Assembly (NCBI RefSeq): GCF_002246015.1
Contig: NZ_NOLJ01000009.1
Location: 1-64,000, forward strand
DNA: 64,000 bases
Direction of reading: 5' to 3'
Origin: Nostoc sp. 'Peltigera membranacea cyanobiont' 210A
GTDB taxonomy: Bacteria > Cyanobacteriota > Cyanobacteriia > Cyanobacteriales > Nostocaceae
Shown here piece after piece: positions 17,268 to 26,115 of this stretch (positions are counted from its first letter, which is position 1; the number at the start of each line of letters is the position of its first letter). The translations under genes and the position numbers were made by a program. A model generated the notes under the pieces. The model was not told the DNA's origin. It worked only from the letters and a program-made list of their open reading frames with translations, and made no database searches.

Positions 17268-17861
17268 TTATTCACTTTCTGGAACTGGAGAACGACGCTT
17301 GCGAAAAATTCCTGTCATACTGATGCCTGTAAATAGCATAGCAATCAGTCCTAAACCAACAAGAAAAACATAAATAGGTTTGCCAAAACTCCCGAAATAG
17401 CTACCTTGATGAATTGTCATTAATAATTCAATTTGTTCTTCTGGTAATCCCAGCCAGCTTTCGCCCACTCGGTAAGCAATACCCGTAATAGCACTAGCTA
17501 ACAAGGGGAGAAAAATAATAGGTGCAACAATACTGTGAATGGTTCGGACAGTCAGTTTAGATTGTGCTTTATTTGAGCGAGATTGCTGGGATTTACGAAT
17601 CATACCAAATCCGGTAATCACCAATCCCACTAGTCCCAGCCCTACCAAGGATACATAAACTGGTTCTAGTGGTTTACCCAAAAAAGTACCCTGGTGAATT
17701 GCAAGGAAAATCTCGCCAATGTCTTTAGGCATCCCAAACCAACTTCTTCCCAGACGATAAGCAATACCAGTTAAGGCACTCAGCAGTAGAGGAATGAATA
17801 AAATTGGTGCAATGTTACGATGGAGCTTACGAAATTCACGAGACTGATTGATCTTAACCAT
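17268..17861 (-). CDS. PepSY-type membrane protein made of two tandem repeats
   Basis: A 197-residue integral membrane protein with four predicted TM helices. Residues 12-95 and 102-185 are clear duplicates: each has a His near the start (LHR, IHS), then API[LI]F[IL]PLL, TGIAYR, a tryptophan, IHQG and VGLGL. Such units resemble the TM segments of PepSY-associated membrane proteins; the conserved histidines could bind haem or metal. It is divergent from the two-component system (254-bp gap) and so may be controlled by it, but no operator is proven. Confidence 0.65.
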   Translation of the reverse strand: MVKINQSREFRKLHRNIAPILFIPLLLSALTGIAYRLGRSWFGMPKDIGEIFLAIHQGTFLGKPLEPVYVSLVGLGLVGLVITGFGMIRKSQQSRSNKAQSKLTVRTIHSIVAPIIFLPLLASAITGIAYRVGESWLGLPEEQIELLMTIHQGSYFGSFGKPIYVFLVGLGLIAMLFTGISMTGIFRKRRSPVPESE

Positions 17862-18064
17862 TAGAACCTCTTGAATGAATACAACGTTGCTGAGGTTAGA
17901 GGTTTAACAATACTTATCCGATCTATTATAAATGTGTTACTTAACCTCAAACTAACTTTGAGCATAAGACAGCAAAAGTAAAGAACTTGGAAAGATGTAC
18001 CACCAAGGTGAAAATCCTCATATACTTCATTCATGTCTGATTTTAGGTTTGACTTGATTACCTG

Positions 18065-18070
18065 TATAAT
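18065..18070 (+). promoter_or_regulatory. possible -10 box of the two-component operon
   Basis: TATAAT preceded by TG, 45 bp before the response-regulator start. The nearest TTGACT is only 10 bp upstream, too close for a normal -35, so activation by a regulator is possible. Confidence 0.35.
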
Positions 18071-18114
18071 GTTTAGAAACAATTAATAAGAAATACTATA
18101 ATAGTGATTATGCA

Positions 18115-18792
18115 ATGAAGTTTTTATTAGTTGAAGATGACGAACGGATTGCTGCATCTCTTACAGAAGCCTTAACTGACAATAATTACGCGATTGATGT
18201 AGCTGGTGACGGCGAGGAAGGATGGGACTTCATAACGGCATTCACTTATGATTTAATCCTTCTGGATGTGATGCTACCGAAATTGAATGGTATAGAATTG
18301 TGTCAAAGATTACGTCAGCGTGGTTATGGGCTGCCAGTGCTGATGTTGACTGCGAGAGATAGCAGTACTGATAAAGTATTAGGTTTGGATGCAGGTGCAG
18401 ATGATTACGTCATCAAACCTTTTGATTTAAAAGAATTACTAGCGCGGATTCGGGCTTTGCTGCGACGTGGAAATACGACATTATCCACTTTTTTGGAGTG
18501 GGGTGGACTGCTGCTTGACCCAGCTAATTGTACTGTTACTTACAAAGATCAATTATTGTCGATGACACCTAAAGAATACCAATTACTAGAACTATTTCTC
18601 CGTAATAATGGACACGTTCTTAGTCGTCATCAAATTCTTGATCACCTATGGTCATCTATTGACCAACCTGGACAAGATACAGTCAAGGTACATATTCGAG
18701 GAATACGTCAAAAACTCAAAGCCGCAGGAGCCAAAAATGATTTTATCGAAACTGTTTACGGGCTTGGGTATCGGCTTAAACAAAACTTATAG
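18115..18792 (+). CDS. OmpR-family response regulator
   Basis: A 225-residue regulator. The receiver domain has the acidic pair (EDD at 7-9), phospho-acceptor D51 in LILLDVMLP, conserved Thr (MLTARD) and Lys in YVIKPFD. The C-terminal winged helix starts at about 130 (LLSMTPKEYQLLELFLRNNG) and ends with VYGLGYRL. The pattern is that of cyanobacterial RppA/NrsR-like regulators. It overlaps the histidine kinase gene and probably controls the adjacent redox and membrane genes. Confidence 0.9.
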   Translation: MKFLLVEDDERIAASLTEALTDNNYAIDVAGDGEEGWDFITAFTYDLILLDVMLPKLNGIELCQRLRQRGYGLPVLMLTARDSSTDKVLGLDAGADDYVIKPFDLKELLARIRALLRRGNTTLSTFLEWGGLLLDPANCTVTYKDQLLSMTPKEYQLLELFLRNNGHVLSRHQILDHLWSSIDQPGQDTVKVHIRGIRQKLKAAGAKNDFIETVYGLGYRLKQNL

Positions 18793-20140
18793 TAACAAAA
18801 GTAGGTTTGCAGATAGAAAATTTATCGTACCCTGGCGGCGGGTAGATATCTTAACTAACCCCCAGTTTCGTGCTACCGGTTGGCGACTACTCTTATCTTA
18901 TTTAATGGCAATGATGGTAGTTATGGGACTGTCATCGGTGGTAGTGTATCACTTTTTTGCTTATAGTCTCAGTCAGCAATTAGATAGGCAGTTGTTGACG
19001 TTGGCAGATGCAGCCGCTCATAATTTATCGGCTATTCATGTGGATAAAACAGCTGTAAATCGCAAGATGCCGCGAATTTTAGATAATGATGGAGATTTAG
19101 ATATTCCTTGGCAAGATTTACGTTTATATCGTCAGAGTGTGGAATGGTTTGATGCGGGGAAGCAATTATTAGGAAAAGCAGGAAAACAATTTCCCGAAAT
19201 ACCATTTCTTACTAATTTTCAGTCGTGGCAGCAAAATGGCATCAGGACATTAACTATTCCGGTTTATTCTTCGGGAAAAAATCAACAACTTTTAGGTTAT
19301 GTGCGTGTAAGTGCATCAACAGTGGAAGTACAAAAAGAACTGGAAAGACTGTTGATGGGTTTAGGTATTGGTGGTGTTTTGGGGATGGTTTTAATTAGTG
19401 GTACAGGTTGGTGGTTAACGAGTAAAGCCTTGCAACCGATTGAGCAGAGTTTCCAGCAATTACAACAGTTTACGGCGGATGCATCTCATGAATTACGCAG
19501 TCCTTTAACAGCGATTAAAACAACTGTAGATGTGCTGCAAAGTCATCCAGAACGTATCCATCCCAGTGATGTCAAAAAAATCACGATAATAGAGGGAGCA
19601 ACACAGCAGATGACTCACTTGGTGGAGGATTTACTGTTGTTAGCCAGAAGCGATTCTACGCCTGTAAGTTTGCCTACAACTGCGATTCTCATACCTGTAG
19701 ATGAAATTTTATTTGATTTAATTGATACTTTACAGTCGGAGGCAGAATCTAAAGAAGTTACTTTAGAGGCTGATTTGATTGATGCAATATGGGTAAAGGG
19801 GGATGCACATCAATTACAACGACTCTTTGGGAATTTGCTAGAAAATGCCCTGCAATATACGTCTAATGGCGGTTTAATTAGGGTAAAAATCGTTAAAAGG
19901 GATGATTTTGTAGTGATTGAAGTAACGGATACTGGTATTGGGATTGCACCTGAACATTTATCCTTAGTTTTTAATCGCTTTTGGCGAGCCGAAAAAGCCC
20001 GTTCTCGTCGTCAAGGTGGTTCGGGTTTAGGTTTAGCTATTGTCCAAGCTATTACTCATAGTCATGGTGGTGAGATTTCTGTGACGAGTAAAGTCGGTGT
20101 GGGTAGCTGTTTTCGGGTGAATTTACCGATAGTTGAGTAA
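18737..20140 (+). CDS. membrane sensor histidine kinase
   Basis: A 467-residue kinase when started at the ATG at 18737, which overlaps the regulator by 56 bp; the frame is open further upstream (to 18608), but those residues are read from the regulator gene. It has TM1 (LLLSYLMAMMVVMGLSSVVV), a periplasmic region of about 150 residues, TM2 (GIGGVLGMVLISGTGWWL), H box DASHELRSPLTAIKTT, N box NLLENALQYTSNGG, G boxes DTGIGI and GGSGLGLAIV. It forms a pair with the response regulator; the stimulus is unknown. Confidence 0.9.
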   Translation: MILSKLFTGLGIGLNKTYSNKSRFADRKFIVPWRRVDILTNPQFRATGWRLLLSYLMAMMVVMGLSSVVVYHFFAYSLSQQLDRQLLTLADAAAHNLSAIHVDKTAVNRKMPRILDNDGDLDIPWQDLRLYRQSVEWFDAGKQLLGKAGKQFPEIPFLTNFQSWQQNGIRTLTIPVYSSGKNQQLLGYVRVSASTVEVQKELERLLMGLGIGGVLGMVLISGTGWWLTSKALQPIEQSFQQLQQFTADASHELRSPLTAIKTTVDVLQSHPERIHPSDVKKITIIEGATQQMTHLVEDLLLLARSDSTPVSLPTTAILIPVDEILFDLIDTLQSEAESKEVTLEADLIDAIWVKGDAHQLQRLFGNLLENALQYTSNGGLIRVKIVKRDDFVVIEVTDTGIGIAPEHLSLVFNRFWRAEKARSRRQGGSGLGLAIVQAITHSHGGEISVTSKVGVGSCFRVNLPIVE

Positions 20141-20331
20141 TAACCGTAATTTCTTTACTAGTTCCTTACTTTCTTTGTTTTACTCTGTGAGTTGTGGAGA
20201 GGTAAATCGATTTTCCCTAATAACTCAGTATATCTAACTCTGTTGTTAGTTATGGCGATCGCAAGCATCGCCTAAATAAATACCTCTACACACCTAATTT
20301 TACTTTTGCATATATTTAGGAGAGTTATATT

Positions 20332-21018
20332 ATGGATTTTACCAAGAAAGTACCATTTTTTAATCTCAAAACTGTTGCTGTATTTGGAGCAACGTCCCTC
20401 ACTATTCTAGGTTTAAATGGTTGCATTCCACAAACTCCAGTTGCGATCGTTGAACCATCTGTGCCTACGGTGGCTACCCAAGTTAATACTAAGCCGGAGT
20501 CTACCACAGTCAAAAATCTCATCTCTGCTTACAATGGCGAATCTAACGCCAATATAATGTATTTGGCTTTTGCACAAAAAGCTGATGGGGAAGGTTACAA
20601 GGAAGTTGGTAGTCTCTTCCGCGCCGCCGCACGAGCAGAAGCGATTCACCGCGATAATCATGCTAAGGTGATTCAGGCAATGGGCGGCACACCTAAAAAT
20701 AATATTGCTACACCTATAGTCAACTCTACTGCTGAAAATTTGACACAGGCTATTAAAGGTGAGTCCTACGAACGCGATACTATGTATCCCGACTTTATTA
20801 AAGAGGCGAAACAGTCTGGTAATCAAGCTGCTGTACAAACTTTTAACTACGCTTTAGAAGCAGAAACGGGACACGCCAAACTCTACACCACAGCTAAGAA
20901 TAATCTCGCTTCTTGGAAACAGGCTAATCGTCCTTTATATGTCTGCCCTGTCTCTGGTTATACAACACTTGAGGCAAATAGCAAAAATTGCTCCCAGCCT
21001 TTTGAGAAATCAATTTAA
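20332..21018 (+). CDS. rubrerythrin-like lipoprotein with degenerate rubredoxin domain
   Basis: A 228-residue protein. A hydrophobic leader ends in a lipobox (LGLNGC, Cys31), so it should be membrane-anchored outside the cytoplasm. The ferritin-like four-helix domain (about 58-200) has the diiron-type ligands: Glu in YNGESNANIMY, E-x2-H in ARAEAIHRDN, Glu in GESYERDTMY, and E-x2-H in LEAETGHAKLY. The C-terminal rubredoxin-like segment keeps only one Cys of each pair (YVCPVSGYTT and NCSQPF instead of CPVC and CP.C), so it probably cannot hold the usual iron. Expected role: peroxide or oxygen detoxification. Confidence 0.75.
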   Translation: MDFTKKVPFFNLKTVAVFGATSLTILGLNGCIPQTPVAIVEPSVPTVATQVNTKPESTTVKNLISAYNGESNANIMYLAFAQKADGEGYKEVGSLFRAAARAEAIHRDNHAKVIQAMGGTPKNNIATPIVNSTAENLTQAIKGESYERDTMYPDFIKEAKQSGNQAAVQTFNYALEAETGHAKLYTTAKNNLASWKQANRPLYVCPVSGYTTLEANSKNCSQPFEKSI

Positions 21019-21146
21019 TTAGGTTTTAGATGTTTGATTTTTCAAGATATTGAGTTAATGCAGGTATAATTTTTACTAAATTTACGAAAATTAAATCTGT
21101 TTATTTACTTAGTTGAAATTGGCGATTTGGTAGCAGATATATAGAT

Positions 21147-21578
21147 ATGAATCGACGTGAATTTTTCGGATGGGTGGGTTTGGGCGCGATCGCAACTTCC
21201 TTACCTGTGGCCATGGCCGCCTGTTCTTCTCAATCTACACCTTCTAAGTTAACTAATGCTCCATCACGTCCTGATGGTTTTAAAGCTATAGGGACTGTAG
21301 CAGAGTTAGAGCAAAAAGGTCATATTCTCAATCAGAATGTAATTATCATACGTAATCCCACAGACAAAAATAGTCTGATAGCTGTCAATCCTAACTGTAC
21401 CCATGCAGGTTGTACCGTGAATTGGGAACAAGACCAGAAATCTTTTGTTTGTCCTTGTCACGACTCGAAATTTGCACCAGACGGTAAGGTACTAGGAGGC
21501 CCCGCAACGGAAGCATTACAAACTTACACAGCTAAGTTGGAAGGTGGGAATGTGTTGGTAAAAACAAAAGTTGTGTAA
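21147..21578 (+). CDS. Rieske [2Fe-2S] lipoprotein with Tat-like signal
   Basis: A 143-residue protein. MNRREFFGWVGLG is a Tat-type twin-arginine signal, followed by a lipobox (AMAAC). The Rieske motifs are CTHAGC (84-89) and CPCH (102-105), which together ligate a [2Fe-2S] cluster by two Cys and two His. It is shorter than the cytochrome b6f Rieske protein and lacks a separate TM anchor, so it is probably an accessory electron carrier. It follows the rubrerythrin-like lipoprotein, which could be its partner outside the cytoplasm (inference). Confidence 0.8.
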   Translation: MNRREFFGWVGLGAIATSLPVAMAACSSQSTPSKLTNAPSRPDGFKAIGTVAELEQKGHILNQNVIIIRNPTDKNSLIAVNPNCTHAGCTVNWEQDQKSFVCPCHDSKFAPDGKVLGGPATEALQTYTAKLEGGNVLVKTKVV

Positions 21579-21647
21579 TTCGTAATTCAAAAAAACAGCG
21601 TTGCTGATTGACAGCATGAAAAATTTACGCAGAGTCGCAGAGGAAAA

Positions 21648-24257
21648 ATGGCTCATAAAATTGAACTCGAATCTATCACGGGATTATCTGCATCAGCCGT
21701 AGGCGATCGCCTGAAACAAGAAGGATACAATGAGCTACCATCTACCCAACATCGCAACATCTGGGGAATTGCTCTGGAAATCTTCAAAGAGCCTATTTTC
21801 CTACTTTTGTTAGGTTGTGGTGTCATTTACTTGTTTCTGGGTGATGTTCAGGAAGCGTTAATCCTATTAGGGTTTATTTTCTTTATTGTTGCCATTAATT
21901 TATACCAAGAACAGAAGACTGAAAAATCACTGGAAGCACTACGTGACCTCTCCAGTCCTCGTGCATTAGTTATCCGTAATGGAGAACGCCAAAGGATTGC
22001 GGGACGGGAGGTGGTGCGTGAAGATGTGATTGTTTTGTCAGAGGGTGATAGAGTTCCTGCGGATGCTGTGGTGGTGTGGTCTACTAATTTGAGTGTTGAT
22101 GAATCTCTGTTAACTGGTGAATCTTTGCCTGTACGCAAGCAATCAGTCAAGGACAGTAGAGATTTAGAAAACACCATAAGAACTGCAACCCAGCACCGTC
22201 CTGGTGGTGACGATTTCCCCTTTGTCTATTCGGGAACGCTGATAGTCCAAGGTCAGGGTATTGCTCAAGTGTATGCCACTGGTATGCAGACAGAAATGGG
22301 CAAGATTGGTAAAGCCTTGCAGACTGTGGAACCGGAAGAGACGGTTCTGGAAAGGGAAACTCGGCGGATTGTGAGTAAGTTGACCTTTGTGGCGATCGCT
22401 ATCTGCGTTGCTGTGGTCGTGATTTACGGTGCATCTACTGGCAATTGGCTACAAGGAGTTCTCGCAGGGTTGGCGCTGGCGATGGCAATTTTGCCTAATG
22501 AAATTCCTGTGGTATTGGCGATTTTCTTGGCGTTGGGTGCTTGGAGATTTTCTCTCGCTAGGGTGTTGACTCGTCGTGTCCCTGTGGTGGAAACACTGGG
22601 TTCTACTACCGTTCTTTGTGTCGATAAAACTGGGACACTGACTTTTAACCGGATGTCAGTTCAGCAATTATTCGTATCTCCCAATTTTTATGATGTTGCT
22701 CTGCACGAACGAGAAGCACTCCCAGAAACTTACCATGAGTTAATCGAATTTGGGATTTTAGCCAGTCGCAAAGACCCCTTCGATCCGATGGAAAAAGCCC
22801 TCCAACAAGTGGGTGATGACTATTTAGCCAGAACTGAACATTTACATCAAGATTGGGAGATATTGCGTGAATATCCCCTGTCTGGTGAATTGTTGGCGAT
22901 GTCTTGTGTTTGGAAATCGCCAGAAAATAGACTGGTAATTGCTACTAAAGGTGCGCCAGAAGCGATCGCTGATTTGTGTCACTTTAATGCCCAACAAATG
23001 CGAGACTTAGAGCAGCAGATCAATACAATGGCTGCTGATGGTTTGCGGGTTTTGGGTATAGCAAAAGCGATCGGGCGACATCAAACGGAGAATAAACCAA
23101 ACACTCTTCCTGAAAAACAACATGACTTTGTATTTGCATTTTTGGGACTAGTAGGTATGGCTGACCCAGTGCGCCCGACTGTAGCGCCAGCTATTACTGA
23201 GTGTTATTCTGCCGGGATTCGGGTTGTGATGATTACAGGTGATTATCCAGCAACAGCCCAAAATATTGCCCGTCAAATCGGACTCATACCCGCTACAGAA
23301 GTGATCACAGGAACAGAATTAGAAAAGATGCCAGAAGGCGAGTTGCTTTCTCGGATTCAAACTGTGAATATCTTTGCGCGGGTTGTCCCGGAGCAAAAAT
23401 TATTGATTGTTAATGCCCTGAAACGGTCAGGCGAAATTGTTGCGATGACTGGAGATGGGGTAAACGATGCCCCAGCCTTAAAAGCGGCGCATATTGGCAT
23501 TGCGATGGGCGAACGGGGTACAGATGTGGCGCGGGAATCTGCGGACTTGGTATTGCTAGATGATGATTTTTCTTCCATTGTCCAGTCCGTCAGGCTGGGG
23601 CGACGAGTATTTGACAACCTGAAAAAAGGTATGGCTTATACCTTAGCGGTTCATATCCCCATTGCTGGGATGTCGTTGATTCCTGTAATCTTTCACTGGC
23701 CTTTAGTGTTATTACCTATCCACATTGCCTTCCTACACCTAATTATTGACCCAGCTTGTACGGTGGTGTTTGAGGCAGAGCCAGAAGAAAGTAATGTGAT
23801 GAAGCGTCCACCCCGCAACCCAAAGGAGCCATTATTTAGCCGTCGCACTTTGAAATTAGCATTGCTGCAAGGATTGAGTGTATTAGTAGTGTTAGTGGCT
23901 GTATTTGCTGTGTCTTATTATTCTGGACATGGAGAATTTGATGCCCGCGCTCTTGCTTTTACCACCCTAATTGTATCGAATTTGAGTATGATTCTGAGCA
24001 ATCGTTCTTGGTCGCGTACCATTCCAGAGATGTTACGCACTCCGAATAAAGCACTGTGGTGGGTGCTGGGTGGTGCAGTAGTTTTTATGGGACTCGTGCT
24101 TTATGTTCCTGTATTGCGGCATTTATTCCGTTTTTCTTTTCTGCATTTTGATGATTTAGTAGTTAGTCTCACCTCTGGGATTTTCAGTATTTTGTGGTTT
24201 GAAGGACTGAAAATTTGGCGGCGAAAAAAAGGTAATATAGGACGGGCATTTGACTAA
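21648..24257 (+). CDS. P-type cation-transporting ATPase
   Basis: An 869-residue P2-like ATPase. N-terminal cation-ATPase domain (GLSASAVGDRLKQEGYNELP), actuator motif LTGESLPVRK, M4 motif ILPNEIPVVLAIFLALGAWR, phosphorylation site CVDKTGTLTFN with Asp326, nucleotide-binding KGAPEA, hinge MTGDGVNDAPALKAAHIGIA, and a C-terminal helix bundle. The PNEIP core differs from PEGLP of classical Ca2+ pumps and is closer to a less-studied PEEFP-type group; the transported ion cannot be decided from sequence. It probably belongs to the response of the neighbouring two-component system. Confidence 0.85.
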   Translation: MAHKIELESITGLSASAVGDRLKQEGYNELPSTQHRNIWGIALEIFKEPIFLLLLGCGVIYLFLGDVQEALILLGFIFFIVAINLYQEQKTEKSLEALRDLSSPRALVIRNGERQRIAGREVVREDVIVLSEGDRVPADAVVVWSTNLSVDESLLTGESLPVRKQSVKDSRDLENTIRTATQHRPGGDDFPFVYSGTLIVQGQGIAQVYATGMQTEMGKIGKALQTVEPEETVLERETRRIVSKLTFVAIAICVAVVVIYGASTGNWLQGVLAGLALAMAILPNEIPVVLAIFLALGAWRFSLARVLTRRVPVVETLGSTTVLCVDKTGTLTFNRMSVQQLFVSPNFYDVALHEREALPETYHELIEFGILASRKDPFDPMEKALQQVGDDYLARTEHLHQDWEILREYPLSGELLAMSCVWKSPENRLVIATKGAPEAIADLCHFNAQQMRDLEQQINTMAADGLRVLGIAKAIGRHQTENKPNTLPEKQHDFVFAFLGLVGMADPVRPTVAPAITECYSAGIRVVMITGDYPATAQNIARQIGLIPATEVITGTELEKMPEGELLSRIQTVNIFARVVPEQKLLIVNALKRSGEIVAMTGDGVNDAPALKAAHIGIAMGERGTDVARESADLVLLDDDFSSIVQSVRLGRRVFDNLKKGMAYTLAVHIPIAGMSLIPVIFHWPLVLLPIHIAFLHLIIDPACTVVFEAEPEESNVMKRPPRNPKEPLFSRRTLKLALLQGLSVLVVLVAVFAVSYYSGHGEFDARALAFTTLIVSNLSMILSNRSWSRTIPEMLRTPNKALWWVLGGAVVFMGLVLYVPVLRHLFRFSFLHFDDLVVSLTSGIFSILWFEGLKIWRRKKGNIGRAFD

Positions 24258-24348
24258 TTTGTGATGTACGAGAAAACAATTTTAGACGTTGCTTCCTTTG
24301 AGGGATGAATTGGTAGCTGTAACTATCTAAACTGCAATCTATATTGGA

Positions 24349-24369
24349 CTAAATCATCCCATGATTTAG
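24349..24369 (+). other. hairpin after the P-type ATPase gene
   Basis: CTAAATCAT (24349-24357), three-base loop, ATGATTTAG (24361-24369), a perfect 9-bp stem. It is not followed by a T run, so it may be an RNA-stabilising element or a protein site. Confidence 0.4.
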
Positions 24370-24519
24370 GAACGTCCAATTTTCATAAACACTAGGTAAA
24401 AATAATAATTTTTACGACAGATTCTTATAAAACGGTTATTTGGCAAGTATCACCACACCAAGGAGTCCATTTGACCGTCAATGTCTGATTTCTAACACAA
24501 GAGTTTGAAGGTAAACTAT

Positions 24520-24936
24520 ATGTTTTCCCGTCACAAAGCTGCGAGCGATCGCAAAAAATATAAAAGAGACCATATATTGAGTTATCATCCCATCCAAAAG
24601 CTCAAGATTGTTCTGGCAGGTCTTTATGTCGCCGTGATCTCTGACTTTAGCGTTGCTTACAAAGTTGTTTTATCAGTTCCAGTTCTCGCCTTCTCATTTA
24701 TCTTTCGGCAATGGGTCGATGTCACTCTGATTTTACTGGCAACGGGGATGATGCTGGTTGCCGAATTATTTAACAGTGCGATCGAAATCTTATGTGATTT
24801 TGTGGAGGAACGAGAGGATAACCGAATTGGCGTGATTAAGGATATTGCAGCGGCGGCGGCTGGCATCAGTATCTTTGTATGGGCTGTCACACTCATCCTT
24901 GAAGGAAGTCACCTCTGGCAATTGCTAAAAATTTGA
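24520..24936 (+). CDS. dgkA: diacylglycerol kinase (prokaryotic DgkA family)
   Basis: A 138-residue membrane enzyme, started at the ATG at 24520. Helical segments hold the family motifs VAELFNSAIEILCDF (E-x2-N-[TS]-AIE), EREDN and KDIAAAAAGI (K-D-x-A/G-A-A). It phosphorylates diacylglycerol or undecaprenol at the inner membrane. Cyanobacterial versions with an N-terminal basic tail like this one (about 30 residues) are usual. It lies in the same + strand cassette as the P-type ATPase, after a 262-bp gap. Confidence 0.85.
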   Translation: MFSRHKAASDRKKYKRDHILSYHPIQKLKIVLAGLYVAVISDFSVAYKVVLSVPVLAFSFIFRQWVDVTLILLATGMMLVAELFNSAIEILCDFVEEREDNRIGVIKDIAAAAAGISIFVWAVTLILEGSHLWQLLKI

Positions 24937-25056
24937 CTATCAATTTTGAAGCTTTAGATTTACAGGAGTTTTCCAGTGTTGTGCTGTTTTTAGAGTGTTC
25001 CAAAAAATGAATTATCCAAAACCTTAAGTTGGAAAGCCACATCAGAGAAGATTAGA

Positions 25057-25521
25057 ATGCGTAAGTATAGGTTGAGGTGGTTTAAGCGCACTCGTATTGT
25101 TCACAATCTCGTTTTTTTTCAAGACTTGATTGTTCTATCTTTGTGCGTTGCCCTTTTTGGTGCAATGGTAGTTCAGTTGGGAGATATGTTTCTTGCCTTG
25201 ATACGCGCTCACAATCCCCAACAGGTTACATCTGACACTTTAGTTTTATTGATTTTGGTGGAATTATTCCGGCTTTTAGTAATTTATTTTCAAGAGCATC
25301 AGATTTCTGTTGGAGTGGCAGTAGAGGTAGCAATTGTTTCGATCTTACGAGAAGTTATTGTTCGAGGTTTGGTCGAATTTACCACGGGTAAAATCATTGC
25401 GTTCGGTATCTTCTTACTAGCTTTAGGGATACTGCTGCTCGTCCTTGCCTGGTCTTCCCGCACTTCAGATGAAATTCGTAGTCATAAAAGTGTTGAGACA
25501 GACGAAGAAAATTTAGATTAG
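25057..25521 (+). CDS. PsiE-like membrane protein
   Basis: A 154-residue protein with four hydrophobic helices: LVFFQDLIVLSLCVALFGAM, LVLLILVELFRLLVIYF, ...AIVSILREVIVRGL, and FGIFLLALGILLLVLAW. This pattern and ILREVIVRGLVEF match PsiE/phosphate-starvation-inducible E family proteins of unknown biochemical function. It is the last gene of the + strand cassette; the MITE follows 41 bp after its stop. Confidence 0.65.
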   Translation: MRKYRLRWFKRTRIVHNLVFFQDLIVLSLCVALFGAMVVQLGDMFLALIRAHNPQQVTSDTLVLLILVELFRLLVIYFQEHQISVGVAVEVAIVSILREVIVRGLVEFTTGKIIAFGIFLLALGILLLVLAWSSRTSDEIRSHKSVETDEENLD

Positions 25522-26115
25522 TGTGACTTGTACTAAAAAATTAAATTTTAGTTCATGATATGGGTTCTTGGCAACTTTTGGTGATCTTGGTTGGGGGAAG
25601 GCAGAAGGCAGACGGCAGACGGCAGAAGGAAGAGGAAGGAAAAATTCCCACAATTGAAGCATAGCAAGGATTATAGAACATCTGCATCACTTGAAAGCCG
25701 TAAGCGATCGCAAGAGTGAAGTCACAAATCCCACGCCTGGATAAGAAAACGTTTTAAACCCTTCTGCCCTCTGCCTCCTGCCTTCTGCCTTAAAGCGCGT
25801 AACCTTTCATCATCACCAAAATCTGACAAGAACCATGATATGCTTCAAAACATAGTATTTACCTTGAGCTTAAATCTGCACGAAAATTTTGATCACCTAC
25901 TAGGGTCAGTAAATCAAAAATTTTCCCCAAAAGGTGATCGCGAATAATTAGTTATGTGAATTTAAGTGTTATGGCGTTTTCTAGTCTACTGAGGTACACC
26001 CAAATCTTGTTTACCAAGGTTAGTAGCTTTGAAAACGTATCTCACTAGGTTGGGAACCGCGATATATGCTACATTGCTTCATCAATTTGGCAGTACGCCA
26101 TGCGCTTGTAGTACA
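25522..26115. other. 594-bp gap holding a MITE and a strong palindrome
   Basis: The gap contains the MITE at 25563-25834 and, at 25882-25925, a long hairpin (GAAAATTTTGAT pairing with ATCAAAAATTTTC). A further GATCACCT/AGGTGATC pair is at 25891-25939. No gene is supported. The gap separates the stress cassette from the convergently oriented methyltransferase gene. Confidence 0.6.
25563..25834. mobile_element. 272-bp MITE with 8-bp target site duplication
   Basis: The ends are imperfect 23-bp inverted repeats, starting GGTTCTTG and ending TTTTGGTGAT inward, at 25563-25585 and 25812-25834 (18 of 23 positions identical). ATGATATG flanks it directly on both sides (25555-25562 and 25835-25842), an exact 8-bp target duplication. 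Inside are purine-rich GGCAGAAGG/GGCAGACGG tandem repeats and, near the right end, their complement (CTGCCTTCTGCC), so the whole transcript could fold on itself. No coding capacity. Confidence 0.85.

Noticed and set aside
17861-18082. 73-codon minus-strand frame between the PepSY-like gene and the response regulator
   Set aside because: No ribosome binding site or domain; it occupies the probable promoter region of the divergent genes.
25590-25640. Purine-rich tandem repeats considered as a CRISPR array
   Set aside because: Units are 7-9 bp without spacers and lie inside a MITE with terminal repeats and target duplication.
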